Positions 1 through 7,359 of a stretch of DNA of 9,485 nt are shown here, in pieces. Location: NCBI GenBank assembly GCA_020724025.1, contig DYHU01000140.1, positions 1 through 9,485 of the forward strand. Direction: 5' to 3'. Every line of letters starts with the position of its first letter. The stretch's first letter is position 1. The notes below the pieces were generated by a model. That model saw nothing but the letters and a program-made list of their open reading frames with translations, was not told the DNA's origin and did no database searches. Source of the DNA: Syntrophorhabdus sp. Lineage in GTDB: Bacteria; Desulfobacterota; BSN033; UBA1163. The translations under genes were made by a program, and so were the position numbers.

Positions 1-896
1 TCTTTGTTCATATCTTTTGTACGATTGAAAAATGTCCGAACAAATTCTGCCTGTTCAGCATTGCTGCTCTCCCAACCTGTAGGACTTGCGTCGCTGTGCC
101 AACCGATTTCTGTGAAAGCAACGGGCTTTGTTGTGCGTGATTTAACTTCAGTATAATAGTCCATCGGAATTTCCGAAGGATTTTTGTAAATCAATCCCGG
201 ATACGTTGTGAATGCGATGATGTCTGATTTAGGAAATCTATCAATCAGCAACCACTGTGCTTTGGTCGGGTCATTCGTGCCGCCGAACAAGCCGCCGTTC
301 AGCCCTTTCATTTTCTCCAGTTGGAAAATAGTGAAGACCTTCGTGGCTGCCGACTTCGCCTTCACAGCATCATAGACCTCACTGTAAAACTGGACAAAGG
401 CATCAAAATTTGCAGGTGATTTTTCGTAGAGCGTATTCACTTCGATACCGACGCCAAGATATTTCAGTTTGTATTTGTCAGCGAACGTAGCAGCGCTGTT
501 TCTGTAAATTTGCTTTGTGGAGTCGTCGAGTGGTCTTAAGAGCGCACCTGTTGATTGTGTGAAGAATTGTGCTTCTATCAATGGAATATAGTTATAGGTT
601 GATGCAAGCTCTGCTACCACTGTGGCCCCGCTTCCACTCGTCCGACTCAGTTCGATCCAGTCCCCTGACCACATTACAACCTCGCCTGTCTGTTTTGCCT
701 TTTCAAAAAAATCTGTGAAATCAGCGGACTGAAAACTCTTAGGCGAAAGACTGACACCTTTTAATGTTCTTGCTGTTTGTTCACCATTGCCCGTTATATT
801 TTCCTCCTTTTTACAGCCAGTCTCGCAAAGCGGGATTCCAGTTAGCAGTACCCCAAGAAAAAGGAGTGGTGCGAGGTTTTTTGTTTGAAATCTCAC
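1..896 (-). CDS. Lipoprotein with GH-A-like (GH53-type) TIM-barrel glycosidase domain, 3' end cut by window
   Basis: The gene runs off the left edge; 298 residues are visible. The GTG start at 896-894 is preceded by AGGAGG nine bases upstream, a strong ribosome site. The N-terminus has a hydrophobic stretch (residues 8-23), then Cys24 and Cys28 before KKEE, as in an exported lipoprotein, although the lipobox is not canonical. The body reads as a beta/alpha barrel: GVSLSPKSF at about 47 and MWSGDW at about 75. GVGIEVN has Glu152, placed as the strand-4 acid/base, and FTEIGW has Glu263, placed as the strand-7 nucleophile. Two glutamates after strands 4 and 7 are the hallmark of clan GH-A; the nearest style I recognise is the GH53 endo-galactanase group. 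Substrate is unknown. It would act at the cell surface or in the periplasm. The next gene upstream is about 690 bp away, so it is probably transcribed independently. Gene presence is certain; the family is inferred from motifs only. Confidence 0.8.
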   Translation of the reverse strand, partial: MRFQTKNLAPLLFLGVLLTGIPLCETGCKKEENITGNGEQTARTLKGVSLSPKSFQSADFTDFFEKAKQTGEVVMWSGDWIELSRTSGSGATVVAELASTYNYIPLIEAQFFTQSTGALLRPLDDSTKQIYRNSAATFADKYKLKYLGVGIEVNTLYEKSPANFDAFVQFYSEVYDAVKAKSAATKVFTIFQLEKMKGLNGGLFGGTNDPTKAQWLLIDRFPKSDIIAFTTYPGLIYKNPSEIPMDYYTEVKSRTTKPVAFTEIGWHSDASPTGWESSNAEQAEFVRTFFNRTKDMNK

Positions 897-1362
897 AGCC
901 TTTTGCCTCCTGAAGAATGAGAGTGTGGTGAGTTTTGATTGAATGTTGGGTATTTCACACGCTTGAGCAACCGAACAATCAACTCAATGTCTCGTGGCTC
1001 CCGGTGTCGATAGTTCGAGTTCCGATCTCCTTTCTTGAAGTAGATTCTCCGCTCAACACCCTGCTTCCGGAGCAACGGCAAAATCACCGTCTGCACCGCA
1101 TAGTTTTCTGTCTTCTTTCCGTAGCTCTGACGCTGCTCGTCATCCCCGCCAGACCCGCCCGAACGGCTTTGGCGGGCGGGCAGCGGTCGGGCTGGTTTCG
1201 TCGTCTGCCACACCACATCTCCCAACTGCAACCGATTTAAGGACAAGTATTATTCCTGATGTCCCGCCTTTGTGTACAAAAAAAAGACGTTCGCGAGTTT
1301 GGGTACTAAGTTGTACAGGTTCATTTTGATCTTCATTTGGATATTCACTCAGAAGGCAATTG
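897..1362. other. Gene-poor stretch between the lipoprotein gene and repeat A
   Basis: I see no convincing gene here. Open frames exist on both strands, but none has a ribosome site or family motifs that persuade me. One minus-strand frame (1246-893) overlaps the lipoprotein start and contains low-complexity residues encoded by a GC-rich palindrome. The stretch probably holds the promoter and leader of the lipoprotein gene and perhaps remnants of older genes. The AGGAGG at about 906-911 belongs to the lipoprotein gene. Confidence 0.5.
1154..1180. repeat. GC-rich palindromic repeat
   Basis: CCCGCCC (1154-1160) pairs with GGGCGGG (1174-1180) around a 13-base loop. Further GC-rich sequence on both sides (CCCGCC from 1145, GGTCGGGC to about 1192) allows alternative pairings. 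It stands out sharply from the surrounding composition. Short GC palindromes of this kind are commonly dispersed between genes in FCB-group genomes. Here it distorts the overlapping reading frames into Pro/Arg/Ser/Gly-rich nonsense. No T-run follows on either strand, so it is a poor terminator candidate. Confidence 0.55.
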
Positions 1363-1566
1363 CACATAACGTTTGCGGTAACAACGCCGTTGTTTTTGCC
1401 GCTGAAAACGACGTGCCCGGAGCCGCTATCAAAAGACTCATTTTCTCGCGGCGAAGGGCACATACCAACACGCGGCAAAAACAATGGAGCGACCACAACT
1501 GTTTTCAAACTGCGCTTTAGCATAGCCTATCAAATGAGTGTGCGTCGTTGTTGCTGCTGTAATGTG
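1363..1566 (-). repeat. attC-like structured repeat A (long imperfect palindrome)
   Basis: The element is a nested dyad. Ends: CACATAACG (1363-1371) against TGTAATGTG (1558-1566). Next pair: GCGGTAACAACG (1375-1386) against CGTTGTTGCTGC (1546-1557). Central stem: TTGTTTTTGCCGC (1390-1402) pairs perfectly with GCGGCAAAAACAA (1472-1484). Inside it, GTGCCC/GCCGC (1413-1426) pairs with GCGGC/GGGCAC (1448-1461), leaving a loop with AAAGACTCATT (1432-1442). The loop, the GAGCGAC box (1487-1493) and the TATCAAA...GCGTCG region recur in repeat B. Read on the minus strand it begins 16 bp after the stop of the CMD-like gene, where an integron attC site would sit. Its terminal box GTTATGT deviates from the integron consensus GTTRRRY at one position, and its other end box is degenerate. 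At about 204 bp it is longer than most known attC sites. A MITE-like element or structured RNA remains possible. Confidence 0.6.
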
Positions 1567-1582
1567 AAGTGGCGGCAAGTTC

Positions 1583-1912
1583 TCATCGCTTTCTTTTTTT
1601 TGACTTCTTGAGTACATCATCAATCCAACTCAATGCTGCCATCACTGAGGGAAGGCCGATCGTTGGTAATGCAAGTATGGCTACTTGACGGAGTTCCTCC
1701 GGTCTCACACCGAGATCCAATGCTTTCCGTACATGAGAATGCACAGCACCTTCCAGCCGTGCACCGATGGATATCCCGAGTTTCACAAGTGCACGAGTGT
1801 TATCATTAAGGGGGCCAGCAGCATGGACGGCCTCCCCAAGTTGTTCGTACGCCTTAGCAACTTTAGGATAATCCTTTGAGAATTTTTGAAATCGTTTTGG
1901 CGGTTTTGCCAT
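1583..1912 (-). CDS. Carboxymuconolactone decarboxylase/AhpD-like protein lacking cysteines
   Basis: 109 residues, all-helical, of the CMD family. The ATG at 1912-1910 is chosen because AAAGGAG lies five bases upstream; an in-frame GTG five codons earlier would place that site inside the gene. The family core is clear from about residue 35: PLNDNTRALVKLGISIGA, then EGAVHSHVRKAL (54-65), then LGVRPEELRQVAILALPTIG. Classical AhpD-type members carry ExxxCxxC-xxxH, where the cysteines do thiol-peroxidase chemistry. Here the Glu54 and histidines (58, 60) remain, but there is no cysteine anywhere in the protein, so peroxidase activity is unlikely. The C-terminus is very basic (KKSKKRKR). It lies 115 bp downstream of the Mo-enzyme gene, separated by a hairpin, so it may be a separate unit or weakly co-transcribed. 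The true function is unknown. Confidence 0.85.
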   Translation of the reverse strand: MAKPPKRFQKFSKDYPKVAKAYEQLGEAVHAAGPLNDNTRALVKLGISIGARLEGAVHSHVRKALDLGVRPEELRQVAILALPTIGLPSVMAALSWIDDVLKKSKKRKR

Positions 1913-1957
1913 ACCTTCTCCTTTCACGAGATCCCAAAATAAAGCCCACTAAACAAG

Positions 1958-1992
1958 GAAGCCCTCTTTCTCTTAATCAAGAAGAAGGCTTC
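1958..1992 (-). terminator. Hairpin after the Mo-enzyme gene, probable terminator
   Basis: GAAGCC (1958-1963) pairs with GGCTTC (1987-1992). The stem continues through TCTT/AAGA-type pairs with one or two bulges around a short loop. Read on the minus strand it follows the stop of the catalytic-subunit gene by 35 bp and is followed by CTTGTTTAG. That is T-rich but not an uninterrupted T-run, so termination may be partial and allow some read-through into the CMD-like gene. Confidence 0.5.
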
Positions 1993-2027
1993 GTGGATGT
2001 GACGCATGTAAAGAATAAACAAGTCAT

Positions 2028-5000
2028 TTACACTCTTACTAGTTTTACTCTCGTATCATAGAACGAAACGCTTCCACCAACAGGGTCGAGTAAGCACGTG
2101 TTCTTCAGATAGTCGTCCAATCGCATTGCAGCGTTGGCGTGGACGCCGGTTGCGCGGCGTGGATCCCCCTTGATTTTCTTTCCGTCAACTGTGACGTCAG
2201 ATGATCCATTCGCCCAATGTCCGTGACCGAGTGAGAATCCGATGATGCCGGGACGAATACCTTCAATCACCTTCACCTTCCCGACCATCGGTTTTTTGGT
2301 TCCATTCTTCAAATCATAAACACCCTCGGTGTTCGACTTTGAAGTAAATTTTGCTCTATCACCATCGTTGAATCCAAGCCGCTTCGCATCAACGGAATTC
2401 ATCAACACAAAGTTTTCTGGACGGATGGCACTTAACCAGTAATCCACGATCGTACGACTCTTGGTCTGTGTGATATCCCGGAAGGTGATCAAGTGCAGAT
2501 CAAAGCCATCGTTCTCATCGTAAATCTCTTTTCCCTGTACATCAGCAATAGGAAAGTACGCTGCAACTCCTGCCAACTTCTTTCCTGTGATTGCAGATTT
2601 TGAATTCACATATTTTTCGAGATAGAGATTGATGAGCTGACCATACTTATTCTTGAACTTATCCCCATCGTACGCCTTGTCAAAATCCTGGAAACGCCCG
2701 CCACGGTTCATGACGTAAATGACTTTCTTCCACCATTGGTCGCCGACAATCTTCTTCCATTTTTCAATGTCAAACACAGACCGTGGAAGATGGCGACGTC
2801 CTTGCTCGAACTGTTTCAATTCGTTATCGTCAGCATCAGGCACTTCGTCACCCGGCTTATCGCCGGCTGCAATGTTGGCAACCATGCGAAGATAGAAGTC
2901 TTCCGGCCGGACAAAGTCTTTTCCTTCACCAAGACCGTTCTTGCCAAAGCCAGGAAGGTTCATATTTTCAGCGATACCTAAGATCATCGACTCCAAAGAA
3001 ATTGGAAGTTCTTCACCAAAGACTTTTACGGTTTCTGGTATCGGTGCGATAACGGGATTTCGTACCGGCTGTGCTTTCTGCGGGATGCTCGGATGGCTGC
3101 CATGAAATTCCCATCGCTCAAGATACGTTACATCAGGGAAGATATAGTCAGCATACATCGACATCTCACCGATCGTGATGTCGTTTGCAATGTAGAGAGG
3201 TATCTTATTTACGTCGGCAAGAATCTCGATGTTTGTGTGTCCAGCAGGCAGAGCGTACGGTGCTGCTGCCATGTACGTAAAAAGAACCTTCGTTGGATAC
3301 GGATACGCATCACCCATTGACGGAATGATTTCTTGATAAATGTCGCTCGCAAACGGATACCACTGTCGTTTAGCGGGATATCCATTGAAAATAGTAGATT
3401 CTTCATATTTTACATCGTGCCGTATGATGCTGATACCGAATGGCGCAATCTTTTTCGGATGCATTTTGCCGAGAGAGAAAGGCTGACCTTCCTTTGAACC
3501 ATCGATGGCATAAGTTGAAGCTTTGATAATACCGCCCTTCCAGTCCCAGTTTCCGATGAGTGCATTGAGCGTATAAACTGCGAGGACATTGTAGAACCCG
3601 TTGGTGTGTTGAGAAACACCACGATGAGGATCGGCAACAGCTTTCTTTCCGTGGGAAGTAAATTCCTGAGCAAGCTCGATGATGTCGCTCGCTTTAATGC
3701 CGCACATATCAGCCCATTGCTCGATTGTTTTTGATGAAGCAGTTTCATAAACCAACTGCAATCCTGTCTTCACCGCAATTTCACCAACCTTCGTGTTGAC
3801 GAAAAGATCGCCGGTGACAGCATTCTTTTCATCGTTGGGGTCGAACGCAACAGGTTTTCCATCTTTCAGCACGACAAACGCGTCGAATTCCCATTCCTTG
3901 CCGTCTTTGGTTTGACGTTTTTCTTTTTCAGCAAGTTTGATTTCTGAAGCCCTTAGAAACGAGCCATCTTCTTTCACGAGCCACGTACCGTTCGTCCACG
4001 ATTGTTCGCCTGCCGCAGTTGCTGCCGCTTTGTTGGCATTCTCGAGAAACTTCACATCGAATTTCTTGTTCTCTATTATCCAACGAATCATTCCGAGTGC
4101 GAAAGCACCATCAGTTCCCGGCTTAATGGGAACCCACTTGTATGCCTTCGAAGCGATCTTGGAAAAACGTGGATCGACAACCGTAATCTTCACTTTTTTC
4201 TCGATAAGATTCTTCATCAGCTTTTTGGCGTGATGCGTGGGTCCATAGCCGCCTTCTATATAGGCTGAACCGATGGCAAGGAGGAATTCAACGTTGCTTG
4301 TATCTGCCTGCCAGTAAAACTTTTGACCGCCGGTTAATTTCCCTTCAACGAACTGATCGCTCATTGCTTTTCCAGTGAAGTAGAGAGAACCTTGGCACAC
4401 GGTTGTATGTCCATGCGCATTCGTCGAACCAAACGATTCGCTGATGAAACGTTTGATAAATTCCGAGCGCCCTGCTTTCAATCTTCCCCAGACAAAACTA
4501 ACCTGATTGTTCTTCGGACCAAAATCCGGATGATCAGGATCGATCAGGACGTGAAGGTGATCAGCAAACTTCTTCTTGAACTCTTCAACTGCGGTTTTCT
4601 TTTCTTCTGGAGTTTTCTTCTTCCGAATATCGGCTATTGCATCACCCATTTCTTTTGCAATCTTCGGATCACGCAATGCCCAGAGGTCTTTCAACCCTTC
4701 AATGTTTCGATTCTCTTCGCCCTCGACATGCTTGAAGAGCTTGCCGCCGTTGACGATTTCACTTACTGCTTTGTCGAAAGGAACTGTCTGCCATTTATTC
4801 TCGCCCCGTTTGCCCGCTCGCTTCAGCACTTTCACGATGCGATAGGGATCGTATGCAGTTTGAATTCCCGATTGACCTTTCGGACACAGTGCGCCTTCCA
4901 GTTTTATGGTCTCCTTCAGTGCTGTTGTATAGGGGATGCTGGGAACGAACGTCCACGGGCTGTAGGGGTTGCCGTCGATCTTCACCGCAATGCCATTCAA

Positions 5001-5255
5001 GAGCTTCACTTTGATGCCGCAGCCGGTGTTGCACTGCAGGCACACGGTGCTGAGGATATTTTCAGCTTTTGCTAGATCATACTGTTCGGCAGGAGTCAGC
5101 GTTCCGGTTTCTGCTTTCGCAAAAAGATTCTGAGCCCATTTGAACTGACTGAGAAGCACGGCACTGCCGCCCAAGAACGCGGAGGATTTCAAAAAATCCC
5201 GACGGGTTTTGGGATGGATTTCATTTTTGACTTCACATGCTTGATCGTTTTTCAT
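2028..5255 (-). CDS. Tat-exported molybdopterin oxidoreductase, catalytic subunit (DMSO reductase superfamily)
   Basis: 1075 residues. The ATG at 5255-5253 follows AGGAGA, which overlaps the stop codon of the upstream Fe-S gene, so translation is probably coupled. An upstream in-frame ATG (5279) lacks this. The Tat signal TRRDFLK (17-23) precedes a hydrophobic stretch, so the enzyme folds in the cytoplasm and acts in the periplasm. Cys72, Cys75, Cys79 and Cys124 (CLQCNTGC...LCPKG) bind one [4Fe-4S] cluster. Cys287 in HGHTTVCQGS sits where the family carries its Mo ligand, pointing to the Cys-ligated TtrA/ArrA/PsrA-like branch rather than the Asp-ligated branch. Residues about 178-245 form a Lys/Glu-rich insertion between these two sites. 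The length matches large TtrA/ArrA-like enzymes. The C-terminal third (ENFVLMNSVDAKRLGFNDGD, then GFSLGHGHWANG) is the pterin-binding barrel. The substrate cannot be assigned; tetrathionate, polysulfide, arsenate or selenate-type chemistry are all possible. Confidence 0.93.
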   Translation of the reverse strand: MKNDQACEVKNEIHPKTRRDFLKSSAFLGGSAVLLSQFKWAQNLFAKAETGTLTPAEQYDLAKAENILSTVCLQCNTGCGIKVKLLNGIAVKIDGNPYSPWTFVPSIPYTTALKETIKLEGALCPKGQSGIQTAYDPYRIVKVLKRAGKRGENKWQTVPFDKAVSEIVNGGKLFKHVEGEENRNIEGLKDLWALRDPKIAKEMGDAIADIRKKKTPEEKKTAVEEFKKKFADHLHVLIDPDHPDFGPKNNQVSFVWGRLKAGRSEFIKRFISESFGSTNAHGHTTVCQGSLYFTGKAMSDQFVEGKLTGGQKFYWQADTSNVEFLLAIGSAYIEGGYGPTHHAKKLMKNLIEKKVKITVVDPRFSKIASKAYKWVPIKPGTDGAFALGMIRWIIENKKFDVKFLENANKAAATAAGEQSWTNGTWLVKEDGSFLRASEIKLAEKEKRQTKDGKEWEFDAFVVLKDGKPVAFDPNDEKNAVTGDLFVNTKVGEIAVKTGLQLVYETASSKTIEQWADMCGIKASDIIELAQEFTSHGKKAVADPHRGVSQHTNGFYNVLAVYTLNALIGNWDWKGGIIKASTYAIDGSKEGQPFSLGKMHPKKIAPFGISIIRHDVKYEESTIFNGYPAKRQWYPFASDIYQEIIPSMGDAYPYPTKVLFTYMAAAPYALPAGHTNIEILADVNKIPLYIANDITIGEMSMYADYIFPDVTYLERWEFHGSHPSIPQKAQPVRNPVIAPIPETVKVFGEELPISLESMILGIAENMNLPGFGKNGLGEGKDFVRPEDFYLRMVANIAAGDKPGDEVPDADDNELKQFEQGRRHLPRSVFDIEKWKKIVGDQWWKKVIYVMNRGGRFQDFDKAYDGDKFKNKYGQLINLYLEKYVNSKSAITGKKLAGVAAYFPIADVQGKEIYDENDGFDLHLITFRDITQTKSRTIVDYWLSAIRPENFVLMNSVDAKRLGFNDGDRAKFTSKSNTEGVYDLKNGTKKPMVGKVKVIEGIRPGIIGFSLGHGHWANGSSDVTVDGKKIKGDPRRATGVHANAAMRLDDYLKNTCLLDPVGGSVSFYDTRVKLVRV

Positions 5256-5266
5256 CGTCGTTTCTC

Positions 5267-6166
5267 CTATGAATGACATACCATACAGGTTTGGTCTGGA
5301 TCGTCATCCAGATAATGCACACGAGGTTCAGCCCCACTCGCAAGATTCAGCCGTGCCGATTTGTTTTTCTTGAGGAGCCTGGAAACAAGGCTTTCAGGAT
5401 CATTCAAATCTCCGAAATGCATTGCTTGACCTGTGCACGTTGTGACGCATGCAGGCAATACTCCGGCATCGATCCGCTGCGTGCAGAAGTGGCATTTGCG
5501 CGTTGCGTCTTTGGTGCCCTTTCGCCTCCACTCCTTGCCATATTCTTTGAACTTCCGCTGTTCGTACGGTTGCACTGCCGGCGTGCCGTCAGTGTAGTTC
5601 TTACCCTCATCGTACCATAACGACTTGGGATACGGACACGCTTTGCTCGCCGCCTCGAATACCTTCTTTCCTTTCATCTTTGTGTAATCGATCACCACAA
5701 TGCCGTCGGCGCGGCGGGACATCGAGCCTGGAATGACCTTATTTGCCGCTTCGATGCAAGGCGCGTTTTCACACTGCACGCAATTGGTCGGCATGAAGAA
5801 GCGCCGCACGTCGGGATATTCACCGTCTTCTGTTTCTGCTACAGTGCGATACGTAACGCCGGGTGGAAGATTATTCTCAGCGATGCACGCGGCGGTACAC
5901 GCGTTGCAGCCGATGCACTTGCGGATATCAATCACCATTGCCCATTTGCGTTCCGCCATCGGCTTTTCCAACGCGCGTTGGAGATCATTGTGCATTGTCA
6001 AGGTGACGTCATCAATGGCTACGTTGATCGTTTCCACAATGAGCTTTCCGTTCTCTTTCAACGCAGAAAGCAGTGCAGTTGCAGCCACAGCACCAGCAGT
6101 AGCGCCCGCCGTGTGTTTGAAGAACGCACGGCGCGAGAGTTTCTTCTTGACGATAATTTCTGACAT
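5267..6166 (-). CDS. Tat-exported Fe-S electron-transfer subunit of the Mo enzyme
   Basis: 299 residues. The ATG at 6166-6164 has AAGGAGA six bases upstream. The N-terminus has its own Tat motif, SRRAFFK (11-17), and a hydrophobic alanine-rich stretch (19-36). Most partner subunits are exported piggyback with the catalytic chain, so two signals in one complex is notable. Cluster motifs: CIGCNACTAAC (84-94) is complete; NCVQCENAPC (129-137) has three Cys but its usual following CP is absent (IEAAN). The third motif, normally CxxCxxCxxxCP, keeps only Cys177-Pro178. The fourth set is CHFC (225-228) with CVTTC (240-244). This leaves enough Cys for three [4Fe-4S] clusters rather than the usual four. 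The extreme C-terminus is CMVCHS (294-299), a CxxCH that could hold a c-type heme. The stop is 11 bp before the catalytic-subunit start; the start is 16 bp after the porin stop. It passes electrons to or from the Mo subunit. Confidence 0.92.
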   Translation of the reverse strand: MSEIIVKKKLSRRAFFKHTAGATAGAVAATALLSALKENGKLIVETINVAIDDVTLTMHNDLQRALEKPMAERKWAMVIDIRKCIGCNACTAACIAENNLPPGVTYRTVAETEDGEYPDVRRFFMPTNCVQCENAPCIEAANKVIPGSMSRRADGIVVIDYTKMKGKKVFEAASKACPYPKSLWYDEGKNYTDGTPAVQPYEQRKFKEYGKEWRRKGTKDATRKCHFCTQRIDAGVLPACVTTCTGQAMHFGDLNDPESLVSRLLKKNKSARLNLASGAEPRVHYLDDDPDQTCMVCHS

Positions 6167-6182
6167 AACTGTTCTCCTTATT

Positions 6183-7250
6183 TTATTTGTACACATAGAA
6201 AAAGGTGAGACGAGCGACAACATCGGCATCTCTGCTTGCTACGCCGGATGCCTTCGGGCTAAAGCTGTTGATCCAGATGTTCGGCATGAGGTGAACGTTT
6301 TTGATTGGCATATAGTCTAAGCCAGCGGTGATAAAGGTTTCTTTGAATCCCGCATTGGAGACTTTCGTGTCGGGGTTATAGAAATCATAGCGTGCGAAGG
6401 CATTTAAGCCTTCGACAGTGGGAATTGGCGCCCACCCAAAGAGCGAGATGCCTAGTGGAGTCTTGTCATTTGGTGTTGTTTGACCTTGAGGAATCGCGCC
6501 TTGCTTTGCCTGAATCTGCTGCACTACTTCAACACCCACAGTAAAATCTTGTGATTGATATGCAGCAAACCCTTTCAGAGTCGTTTTATTGAGATCGTTG
6601 AACGCAGGTTCAAAGTCAACATACCCTTCAAGGACCAGCTCTTTCACTGGCTTCGCGGAAACTGAGAGATAGTACTTTTTATACTTGTTGTTTTCCGGTT
6701 TCTGAGCATTGCCGTTGCCAATCATTGCCACATAGTTGAACATCCCTTCAGCATCAAACTTTCCTCGCAACCCAACTCCAATGTCTGATGCACTGCCCAG
6801 TCCTCGGAAGTCAGCAACAGTTTTTTCAATCGAACGGTAGTTCCAAACTTTCTCGGAGAGCAATGACCACGTTGGTGTCGGAATTAATCCGAACCAGAGA
6901 TTGCTGTTAGGCAGGATGTTTTTCCATTCGAGATACGCCGTTTTCACAAACACTCCATGCTTGCCGTCTGTGAGTGCCTTGTCGTTTCCTTCAAGTAGAA
7001 ATTGAGCAGAGAACTTTTCATCAAAGGTGTGATCATAGTAAAGGTAAAAGCGGCGGAACTGGAATGCCTGCTGACTTTTACCCAAAGAAGAATATTGTGA
7101 ACTCTTCCCAGTTGAGTCACCGCCGATCTTGTAGAAGTAATCTCCGAAGACATAGCCGTGCACTTTCCCGGCGGGCTTATCTTGGGCGATCAGATAGGAT
7201 AATGAGCCAACCCCGAGAAGAGCGGCAAAAAACAATCGATGAAGAAGCAT
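6183..7250 (-). CDS. Outer-membrane beta-barrel porin (OprO/P-like)
   Basis: 355 residues from the ATG at 7250-7248, chosen because AAAGGA lies eight bases upstream and a clean signal peptide follows (MLLHRLFFAALLGVGSLSYL, then IAQ and DKPAGKVHGYV). The frame stays open 50 codons further upstream, but that part covers the promoter and has no ribosome site. The mature protein is a series of alternating amphipathic strands rich in Tyr/Phe/Trp, e.g. QFRRFYLYYDHTFDEKFSAQ, LGSASDIGVGLRGKF and FARYDFYNP. It ends in a final strand, RLTFFYVYK, typical of outer-membrane barrels. The style resembles the phosphate-selective porin family of FCB-group bacteria. It is the first gene of a tight operon with the Fe-S and Mo subunits, so it probably admits the enzyme's substrate or lets product out. 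Pore selectivity cannot be read from the sequence. Confidence 0.88.
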   Translation of the reverse strand: MLLHRLFFAALLGVGSLSYLIAQDKPAGKVHGYVFGDYFYKIGGDSTGKSSQYSSLGKSQQAFQFRRFYLYYDHTFDEKFSAQFLLEGNDKALTDGKHGVFVKTAYLEWKNILPNSNLWFGLIPTPTWSLLSEKVWNYRSIEKTVADFRGLGSASDIGVGLRGKFDAEGMFNYVAMIGNGNAQKPENNKYKKYYLSVSAKPVKELVLEGYVDFEPAFNDLNKTTLKGFAAYQSQDFTVGVEVVQQIQAKQGAIPQGQTTPNDKTPLGISLFGWAPIPTVEGLNAFARYDFYNPDTKVSNAGFKETFITAGLDYMPIKNVHLMPNIWINSFSPKASGVASRDADVVARLTFFYVYK

Positions 7251-7310
7251 TGTTTCGTTCCTTTCAGTTATAGTGGACTGATATGTTTGATTAAAATTAG
7301 TCAACTCTCC

Positions 7311-7325
7311 GCAAACATGATGCCA
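7311..7325 (-). promoter_or_regulatory. Sigma-54-type -24/-12 promoter of the porin-FeS-Mo operon
   Basis: On the minus strand the sequence is TGGCATCATGTTTGC, preceded by T. It matches the sigma-54 pattern TGGCAC-N5-TTGC with the -24 GG and -12 GC exactly 12 bases apart. Transcription would start near 7300, giving a leader of about 50 bases before the porin ATG. Such promoters need an ATP-driven enhancer-binding activator, so the operon would be strictly induced. A sigma-70-like TTGACT at about 7302 is an alternative but has no well-placed -10. Confidence 0.55.
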
Positions 7326-7359
7326 ACGTAAACCAGCAAGATTCTCAAAAAAAAGCATT

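Noticed and set aside
893..1246. Minus-strand 117-residue frame with a segment (GDRNSNYRHREPRDIELIVRLLK) faintly like a MerR wing-helix
   Set aside because: No ribosome site, overlaps the well-supported start of the lipoprotein gene, and much of it is encoded by a GC palindrome. The MerR resemblance is short and lacks the first helix-turn-helix; at most a remnant.
1140..1523. Minus-strand 127-residue frame across repeat A
   Set aside because: It runs through the paired stems of the structured repeat, has no family motif, and its composition is explained by the palindrome.
4392..5075. Long plus-strand frame of 227 codons
   Set aside because: It lies fully inside the Mo-enzyme gene on the opposite strand, with no ribosome site and no recognisable domain; an antisense shadow.
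5700..6320. Plus-strand 206-codon frame
   Set aside because: Antisense to the Fe-S gene and the porin end; Cys/His/Arg-rich translation typical of a shadow.
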